64,000 bases of DNA from Prinsepia uniflora. Taxonomy: Eukaryota; Streptophyta; Magnoliopsida; Rosales; Rosaceae. The translations under genes and the position numbers were made by a program. Where the stretch lies: NCBI GenBank assembly GCA_032719365.1, contig CM064872.1, forward strand, positions 49,212,252 to 49,276,251. The letters are read 5' to 3'. A model generated the notes under the pieces. It was not told the DNA's origin and did no database searches. It saw nothing but the letters and a program-made list of their open reading frames with translations. Below are positions 56,212 to 64,000 of the stretch, piece after piece (position 1 is the stretch's first letter; every line of letters starts with the position of its first letter).

Positions 56212-58643
56212 TGTAATGACCCGTCCTGAATTTCGGGATTAAATTAGTGGTTAATGACAGATTAGTGAAGTTAATCGGTGATTAGTTTAGTGATTTCGGA
56301 CAGACGGTACGAAATGACGGTTTTGCCCCTAGAATGGGCGATGACAGGACCCGTCCCAATCCCACTGGGACCACCCGGGGACGTGACCCGCTCCCGTCTG
56401 ACAATGACTCTAAACATACCAAAAGTACCCTTAAATAAAAACCGAAGACTCACATAGATAGATAACGTACAAACACAGTGTTTAAAGTGATACTGTCAGA
56501 CAAGGGAAAGTAAAATACAACATGTGAGCACACTAGTCAGAGTACATTTATTCGGTGCTCAACCTACCCACAAGTGGGTGTACAGGTGCACAGCTAGGCA
56601 AACTAAACCTCTGCCTCCTCCTCCGGATCCTCCTCCTCTATGGCCGTGTCAGGGTCTGGAGGGGTCAGTAAAACAAGGGTGAGTGGGCCAAAAATAACAG
56701 TTTAGAAATCAATTTAATAATAAAATAATCATACAGTTTTACCCCTCCGTTTTCCAAATCTTGCATGCAGTGAAAACATAATATATAAACCAATGAACCA
56801 CAATAATAATCGTAAGGTGAAACTAACATATCAGTGCACTGTAAAAACCCAACCCAAATGATGTCACGGTTCTAAGGCTACGCGTTGCCACTCAGGGTCT
56901 CACACCCGAGACTCTCTAGGTACATCAGCTCCCGGTATCCCGGTCACTGCCCGAGGTATATGAACATGCCTTCCTGAGAGTAAGCAGCCCAACGGGGGTC
57001 AACTCCACTCAGTCAGAGCCCCGTGACTACTCTAGGGTCCACCCAGGCCAACGACCCTCCCTGGAGGAGACAATATACACAGGTAGGAAAGTACAGTACA
57101 ATAACAGTATAGTTTACCCTATGTCCCCCGGACATCCCAAACAAAATCCACATATAATCCAGACGGGTCTCATGCCCAAAACATCGTAATAACATATATA
57201 AACAGTTCATAAGACTCATCAGTGGAAATAGTAAAACAGTTTATGCATGCAAGCCTTTTATAAATCAAATAGCCCACTCACACTCGGTCCTTGCTGCTCA
57301 ACGATCTCTATAAACCTGTATTATTATTCCTGAGGGTTACTTAAGGACCCTACAATATCAATACCAAGACCCTAGAACAGATCCGCCTCAAAAACGCGTC
57401 CCGGGCACTATTCCCGGTGCTTCAAACCCCCTTTTGACCAACTTAACGATCTCCGATCGACACGAAACCACCTCCATTGGATCCGTATCGTCGAAACCTT
57501 GAAAATGGTACCGGCCCCACCAAAATTACTGTTCACACGCGCCCCCACGCGCCTGGTCAACGCGTGGGTCAACGCTGCTACAGTACCGCTGACGTCAGCA
57601 GTGGCGTCATGCTGACGTCAGCATGACGTCATCACTGACACTTGTCAGGTGACACGTGGCACGTTCTGATTGGTCCCTGGTCTGACAACATCTGACAGGA
57701 TGACGTCATCATGACGTCAGAAGTGACGTCAGCATGATGACGTCATCATGCTACAGTACGGGTCGACCCGTTTGACTGGAACCGGGTCGCCGTCGACCCA
57801 CGGTTTGACCCGATTCCATCACACGATTCCGGCCACCATTTTCGACGGGGTTGATCCCTATGGGATCGTCTAGGTCTGCCCTACGGTTCTACAACCTCAA
57901 AACACGAAGAAAGTGGAAGAAAACTCACCAGAATATCTCTGAAACTCACGGTCACGGTCCGGTTGTCGTCTCCGGTGATCCACGGCGTCTCCGTCGTCCA
58001 ACCCGGTCCCAAACGACTTGTCACTCACCCTAGGACATGTCTATCACCTAACAATCCATTTCTAAGCATTAAACACGATCGGGTCGAACAGGGAAGGAAA
58101 ACGGGCTTATCGGGTTTTGGGTCTTACCGCCGCCGTCACGCCGCCGTGGCCCTCGCCGTCGTCCAGTTAGGCTCCTAGGATCCCCACGGTGCAGACTGGA
58201 GCTCCTCCCGCGTCGAGGTGAGGTGGTTATGGAGGTTTGCTTCCTGGATCGGTTTCCTTGAGGTTTTTGGGTCGTGTTTTGGACGGGATTTTCAGGGCTG
58301 GGAAAAGGGGTGGTGGCTGCCGGTGATGCTCGGGGATGATGAGTAGATGATGGTGGTGCTGCTGGTGATCGGGTGGTGGTGTGAGAGGGGCTGGTTCGAT
58401 CGCCTTGGTCGAGAGAAAATGGAAGGAAAGCACGGGTTTGTGAAGGGGGAATGGATGTGTTTGTGTGTATTCGTATGCAAAGCAGAAAACAGAACGTGCA
58501 TGAATCAGAAAACTCAGACAAAATGAAGGGCCAAGATGCATTTGAGTAGATGATCCAACGGCTAGGGTGAATTGGAGGGAAAAGAAATAATATAAAAAAT
58601 TGATTAAATAGTGTTAATTGCTTTATTGGAATAGTAAGGCTTT

Positions 58644-58669
58644 GGATGGGTGACACTTGTCACCAATCC
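58644..58669. repeat. Palindrome in LTR G9
   Basis: GGATGGGTGACA, CT, TGTCACCAATCC. Confidence 0.7.
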
Positions 58670-58826
58670 ATCGGTTCGATTTAAATATTAATTTGGCACG
58701 GATTCCCGTAATTAATTAATATTTTATTCCGTTGTTCTCGGTTCGTAAATTCCGCTAAAACGCTTCCTTGACCATAACTTCTTCATACGAACTCCGATTT
58801 CGGCGTGCCGCCTGTCTACGGATTCG

Positions 58827-58846
58827 TGACGTCCCGATCTACGTCA
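58827..58846. promoter_or_regulatory. Paired ACGT-core motif in LTR G9
   Basis: TGACGT and ACGTCA, 20 bases from end to end. Confidence 0.45.
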
Positions 58847-59558
58847 TAGTCATGGGTCACAGTCCAAATTATTTCCCGAGAAAAAAGTCAAAGTTTCCCC
58901 CCAAGGGTAAAACAGTCTTTTTACATTAAAATATTATTATTTTCGGTTCGGGTCGTTACAGCGAAATGTTGACTTTTGATTTGGGAAGTCAAACAAACTT
59001 TGGCCGATGACTGTGATGTAGTTCGAGATGTCACGAGTCCGTAGACAGGCAGCACGTCCGATTTCGACATTCGAGGAGGAAGCTATGACGTTCGGTAGTT
59101 GAGGGGCATTTTGGTAATTTGGAATTAGGGATATTTTGGTTCTTCTGTTACCTTGGGAATTGTTCCCAATGGGTTTAGGACACTTGTCCCTTGCTGGAAC
59201 GCTGTGGAAGCCTCTTCCCCAGCGCCTCACAAATATGTCATCAGTTTTTAAATTTGGTTGCACGGTTTAGCCGCGAGAGAAACAGAGTGTGGGAATGAAC
59301 CCATGAGAAACAATCCCTACGACCCCCTTTGATCTTCAACCTTTGGTTATGAAGTGTGAACGAGAAAGAGAAGGTAGATTGTAACGACCCGTCCTGAATA
59401 CTAGGATTAAATATTAATTAATTATGGGTTAGAATGAGTAATCGGGGATTAGTTAAGAGATTTCGGACGGACGGTGCGAAATGATGGTTTTGCCCCTAGC
59501 ATGGGCAAAAAGATTGACTTTTAGTTCGGGCGATCAAATGGACTTTGACCGATGACTG

Positions 59559-59578
59559 TGACGTAGTTCGGGACGTCA
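59559..59578. promoter_or_regulatory. Paired ACGT-core motif in LTR G10
   Basis: TGACGT at 59559 facing ACGTCA at 59573. Confidence 0.45.
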
Positions 59579-59896
59579 CAAGTTCATGACAGGTGGGACG
59601 TCAAATTTCAACATTCGAGGACAAAGTTATGATGTTAGGAAGTTCGGGGGTATTTTGGTAATTTGGTTGAAAAGGGGCAAAATGTTTACTTTTGACTCGG
59701 GGAGTCAAACGTACGAGGGCCGATGATCGTGACGTAGATTAGTACATCACGAGTCCGTAGACAGGTGACACGTCGAATTCAGACGTCAAACGGCGAAGTT
59801 ATGGTTCTAAAACGAAAAACGACACTATTACACGTAAATTGAGAATCGGGGACTTGTGGCAGGTTTTGATTGGGGAACCTTTTGGAAGGAACCACC

Positions 59897-59922
59897 AGAT
59901 GAGTGACAAGTATCACCTATCT
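59897..59922. repeat. Palindrome in LTR G10
   Basis: AGATGAGTGACA, AG, TATCACCTATCT; worn copy. Confidence 0.6.
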
Positions 59923-60654
59923 GATTGGTCAATCTCCTTAAAATGGGAATCTTGTCCATTGGCCCAATTAATTAGTGGTTTTAACATCACACCAGTCACA
60001 TCTCTCATCTTTAATCATAGCGGTCAATTTCACCCCAACCTCTCCATCTCATCCCTCCATTTCATCAACCTCACCTCCATCTATTTTATTTTCCTCCCAC
60101 CCGCACCATCTTCATTTTCATTCTAAACAAACAAAAACACAAACACATATCAAGCACCATCCCTCTCTGTGTTCATGTGCTATATTAGGGAATGGGTGTG
60201 AGTGAGAGGCAGAAAGGACGACGGTGGTGAGCTGAGCTTGACGGAGGGACAGAGATGAGCACGATGGAAGTGGTTTCGAGGCAAGGGATGTCCTGAGTCG
60301 ACGGGGAGGATGATCAGAAATCTGGGCTACGGGTTTATGTACAGAGGTTTGGAAGTCCCGGTGATAGTGGTGGGGCCCAGGAAGACCTTTGACACGCGTA
60401 TCGAGGTGGCAGCGTAGGACGGTCTGTGAGTGGACTTCGTTTTCTAAACTGTGATGCTTGGATAACTATTTTATATGTTTTACATATGTGATTTCTTTGA
60501 TGATGATTGTGGCACTGGTGGTTTACATGATGGCACGTATTTCGAGGTAAATCCGTATTTACATGCTTTTTGAGGTTTACGAGTTCATACTATGGCTATG
60601 TGATTGTGAGTTTAATTATGGTTCTATGACATGGTTTTGGTTTTGGGAAAGATG

Positions 60655-60800
60655 AATTTAGGCATGAGACCCATTTGAATTATGTAATCGGGCCAGGGGC
60701 CCAGTGATTTACAAAATCGGGTTGAGACCCTTTTGAGTCTTGTGATCGGGCCGGGGACCCGGGGGTTTACAAAATCGGGCATGAGGCCCAGTTGAGTTTT
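60655..60800. repeat. Minisatellite-like region in LTR G10
   Basis: Imperfect repeats of ATCGGGC(C/A)(A/T)G(A/G)GGCCCA with GTTTACAAA spacers, irregular spacing of roughly 30-40 bases. Confidence 0.55.
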
Positions 60801-61649
60801 ATAAAAGTGATTTCAGGTATGGGACCTTATGTTTCATAAACGTGATTTCGGGTCGGGGACCCTAAATAGTTTTGTGATATTTTATAGAGATTTCGGGCAG
60901 GGCCCATTGAGATGTTTTGAAATGACTTGTAAAACTGTTTTCCATATACCATCTTGATACGAGGATATGTGATGGTCTCCTCCAGGTGTTTGGAACACTG
61001 GGGAAGTCACGGTGCATTGCCTGCGAAGGGCCATTATACGGAGCTACAGGACCGTATAATGACTTGGGAGCATGAATGCTATGACTAGACGTCTGGGACG
61101 TCAGACATCTAGGATGTCAGAGATATTGACCCGGAGAGACCCCAGGTAGCACGCGTTGCTTATTACTGTGAGATATGACGTCTGGGACGCTAGACATCTG
61201 GGATGCCGGAGATGGTTATGTGGTAAATATGGATTATTGGAAACTTGATATGGTATTTCGGTGATTGTAGATTTGTGGTTATGGATTTGGGCAGTGGCCC
61301 ACTTGATTTTGGATTGACGAATTTGGTATTCTACAGTTTTGGGCTGAGTTCCCCCATTTGATTTTGAGTTACGATTTTTGGGCTTAGGCCCTAATGGTTC
61401 ATTTGAGTAAATGTTTTGATTACTGATTTTACGATGCATGCATACTTTTTAGTGAAGGGCATAAATATCTTTATGAAATGTGTTTTTATAAACTTATTGA
61501 TTTTTGTCCACTCACAGTTCTTAATGGTTCTAATGTCCTTCAGGTTGATCACAGATACAGGCTGTAGTAGAGACCGAGACATCACACTCCTCCACCGATC
61601 CTGACGCGCTCTGGGAGCCCCGTATGGGCAGAGGTACGTATTATCCCTT

Positions 61650-61670
61650 GTCTGACACTTCGTGTTAGAC
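61650..61670. repeat. Terminal stem-loop of LTR G10
   Basis: GTCTGACAC, loop TTC, GTGTTAGAC: one G-T type change in the arms. 54 bases before the LTR end. Confidence 0.75.
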
Positions 61671-61726
61671 GGGAGCATGACGCATCCCACGTTAATCCCG
61701 GGAGGATTGGGATGGGTCGTGTCAAG

Positions 61727-61740
61727 TGGTATCAGAGTAA
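61727..61740 (+). other. Family G primer-binding site
   Basis: TGGTATCAGAGTAA two bases after the LTR; the first 11 bases match the initiator methionine tRNA complement. Confidence 0.88.
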
Positions 61741-64000
61741 AGTTGTCGCTATTCAGTAGTTCTCGTGGTACGCGCAGGTCGAGGATGTGATGTCTCTACG
61801 TGGTCAGCCAGTTATCTACCTGATAGTAGGATGCCGGTTTGATAGTTTTTGAGATGGAATAGTGAATAGTGTGTAATTGGCCCGATATGCCGTGCGGTTG
61901 TGTGATTCGACCCAAGTGGGGTTGTATATGACGACTGATATTGTGGGACCAATGGTTCGGTCATGTGATGTTAGATTGTGGTGCTACAGAGAGCAGCTGG
62001 GTTCGGGGAACCCCATGTGAGTAGTGATCTGGAAATGTGAACCTAAGTCGAGTGATGGTCTGAGAATGTGAACTCTAGCGGTGATTGCTGATGTGGAGAA
62101 TGCAAGTACATGAGTTAGCTGATGACCTTAGTGGTGGAACCCACGTTGAGTTGATGGTAGGATTGGATTTGACATCTATACGATGTCAGGACCGCGGGGT
62201 CGGTCAGGTTGTGGATTATACTGCAGAGGACAACTGGGTTCAGAGGAACCATAGGGTGTGATTGTGGAACCCTAATTTATGATGGATGTACTGGAAAGGT
62301 GAACTTCAGTTATGACTGATGAATTAGAATTGTGAGTCCGTAGTCGTTGAGGATTGGACGACTTTCCGAAGTCGGGGTGGTCTGCCGAGTCGAACCGCAG
62401 ATTGTGACTAGTGGATTGGAACTTGTGCTACGACAAGCAGCAGAGGTTATGAATGACCATGTGGATGATTCTAGTGAGTCTAGTTAGAACTATGGAGATG
62501 GGTTGGCCGACATGAAGTGAAGTGAAATGGTGGAATTCGATCCACAAGTACGGTTTTGAGATAAGATATGGAATCTTGGGTTAGACCGGATGATAGTGTG
62601 ATGTGTGGATACGGATCTCGATAGTGATGATTGTTGGTCGACAGTCGTGTGGGATGGCTGGTGATCGAGGGTGTTTGGTGTAGTTATGGTAGTTGAGAAT
62701 CGGAGGACCTTCAGGGAAGGTTCATTATCTTTTTGTGGATTGTCAAAATGGTGGTACCCAGAGTTGTGGGGTACGAGAGAGGCAGAGTTCCTATAACCTG
62801 AGCAGAGGTGTAGGTTGTTGCTCGGTATGAGTAATGACCTAGGGTTGTCTGATTCGTACACTGTGTGCCAGTGGTTGTGATGACGATGAACCACGAGTTG
62901 GGATGTGACTCCGTCATGATGGACATGTGTTCTGTATTTGAGATTCGGTAGTGGTTGAGTGTTGGACTGGATGGGATCCAGCAGGGATTGTGATTATGAG
63001 TAACTTGGAGACTCGAGAGTTGAACTTGTGGAAATTGAAAGGTGAGAACAAGATAGTAACGAATAACATCCTTCTGGATGTGCGTAAACGGTTATGAACG
63101 GACAAGAGGTCTGGGTAATAAATTGATTACTGACACGTGGCTGTCCAAGGGAGTTGAGGATTTGGAAAGTCCAGTGGTTGGACTTGACAGTTAGTTAGAA
63201 GCATATCAATCTTCCAACATGGTTGGAACTTCAGATTCGAGGAGAACTGTGATTGAGGAGACGAGAGGAGTGCTCGTTTCAGCTTTGGTGATGAGTATTC
63301 TGAAGTCATCGGGGTGACTTCTTATCTTCTACCCGTGGCAGACGATGGTTGTTGTTACCAGTACGCTGAACGTGTATTGGTTGGTGGACCCGTGTTGGGT
63401 TTGGGGTCATCAGGAGGAGTTGAGTATTCCGTGGTTAGGTGAATGAGATTTCCCATTTTCTGCTTAGTGGCAGATAAAGTTGGGTTATGTGCTGTGGTGG
63501 GTGCTATGAGTTGTGTTTACACTCACATAGGATGGATGTTGATGTCCTTATCTTAGATCATCATTGATTTTCCTAGGTGGAATGACAAGGATCGATATGA
63601 GAAAATTGGAGAGAACCCACAGTTTAGACGTGTTTCGCTTTTGATTGAGTGCTTAAAAATGGGCAATAGTTCAGAAGTAATGTGACTGAAGAAGGATTCG
63701 ATGAGGGTGTAAGACCCTACGAACAGATACCAGGTGGAATGTTAGCTGAGTGAGCATTTGTGGATCCTAGGTAGATCTGGATTGTGATGTTATGGATATT
63801 GGACTTTGCGACGATCTAGGATCGTGATGTTACCGGTCGGGTGACGTAGTAATCGATATGGATCGTGATCTTGTTGATCAAGTTAAGTGAAGAGTTTATT
63901 ACTCTGTCATGAATATTTGGCTATGGGGATGGTTGGATTGAACTTTTTTTCGAAGTTGATTCAGTGTGAGACGGTACTTGAGTGAGTTGAGATGTGTTTT

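Larger units (their letters stand above)
56342..58960 (-). mobile_element. Family G solo LTR G9 nested in G8
   Basis: TGACAGGACCCGTCCC to GGGTCGTTACA, 2619 bp. GCGA lies on both sides (56338-56341 and 58961-58964), and comparison with G6 (GGGCGAAATGTTG) shows the interrupted word, so the TSD is GCGA(A) with one base lost. It contains the palindrome (58644) and one ACGT module (58827). Confidence 0.87.
56212..59379 (+). mobile_element. Family G 3' LTR copy G8, split by G9 and cut by G10
   Basis: TGTAATGACCCGTCC at 56212 follows the polypurine tract. The LTR is interrupted by G9 at 56341/58961 and continues to AGGTAGAT at 59379, where G10 has inserted. The rest lies beyond the window. It is most similar to G6. 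Confidence 0.85.
59380..64000 (+). mobile_element. Family G element G10: 5' LTR, primer site and start of internal region
   Basis: The LTR runs 59380-61724 (TGTAACGACCC to GGGTCGTGTCA, 2345 bp), preceded by TAGAT as presumptive TSD. TGGTATCAGAG at 61727 is an initiator-Met-type primer site. The internal region from 61741 to the window end has stop codons in all sense frames and no gag motif, matching the non-coding G8 interior. The element continues outside the window. Youngest of the right-hand nest, since it interrupts G8. Confidence 0.87.

Noticed and set aside
58069..58656. 195-codon minus-strand frame with a Ser/Pro/Thr-rich product
   Set aside because: Contained in solo LTR G9 with no family motifs. 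Low-complexity composition explains the open frame.
61727..61740. Part of a tRNA gene
   Set aside because: Only the 3'-end complement used as a primer site is present, with no cloverleaf and in a fixed relation to the LTR.

Overview
This is a block of plant nuclear DNA, most likely from a dicot. I see no bacterial, organellar, rRNA or tRNA gene. It holds one recognisable host gene, a clade-IV-like SWEET sugar transporter on the + strand (six exons, 9087-29386, 251 residues). Nearly everything else is transposable elements (TEs) inserted into one another. Most insertions can be ordered because target-site duplications (TSDs) are still readable.

Left part (1-9086). The 3' end and LTR of a gypsy-like element lie next to a large reverse-oriented LTR (G1) of a family I call G. 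G LTRs read TGTAACGACCC...GGGTCGTGTCA and are 2.3-3.3 kb long. G1 is split by a solo LTR of a second family (3264-5510, TSD GTCAG). A GGGCCCG-rich hAT-type non-autonomous transposon (7704-8424, TSD ATCCATAT) and the SWEET 5' region follow.

Middle part (9087-29386). SWEET intron 2 is 19 kb because a Copia retrotransposon sits in it in antisense (9265-28130, TSD AGATC), starting 8 bases after the splice donor. Its 3' LTR carries a CACTA transposon (9407-16714, TSD TCG), which carries a solo G LTR (10507-13761, TSD ATAGG). Its reverse transcriptase carries another G LTR (18194-23927, TSD AATAC), which carries a further G LTR (20931-23806, TSD CCTTG). All exons and splice sites of the transporter remain intact.

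Right of the gene (29387-36981). A LINE-type RNase H remnant is followed by a Mutator-like element with ~415-bp terminal inverted repeats (TIRs) that has captured part of a GRAS gene (Pack-MULE, 30938-32571, TSD ATTTATATA). Then come a perfect 227-bp tandem duplication ending exactly at a second hAT element (33525-34255, TSD ATTCAAGA) and worn gypsy fragments.

Far right (36982-64000). This is a nest of family G elements in both orientations. Two internal regions are partly visible, with an initiator-Met-type primer-binding site and a polypurine tract but no sense gag or pol. They behave like a non-autonomous, large-derivative (LARD-like) family. One G LTR holds a Tat-lineage gypsy element (41104-52322, TSD ATATC) with degraded gag, protease, RT, RNase H and second RNase H. 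It also has an antisense, intron-containing additional ORF with its own TATA box, and a 115-bp tandem array. Most of its integrase has been replaced by a second copy of the antisense ORF end plus array. The window shows no self-contained new defence or metabolic system. Its unusual content is in the architecture of these elements.
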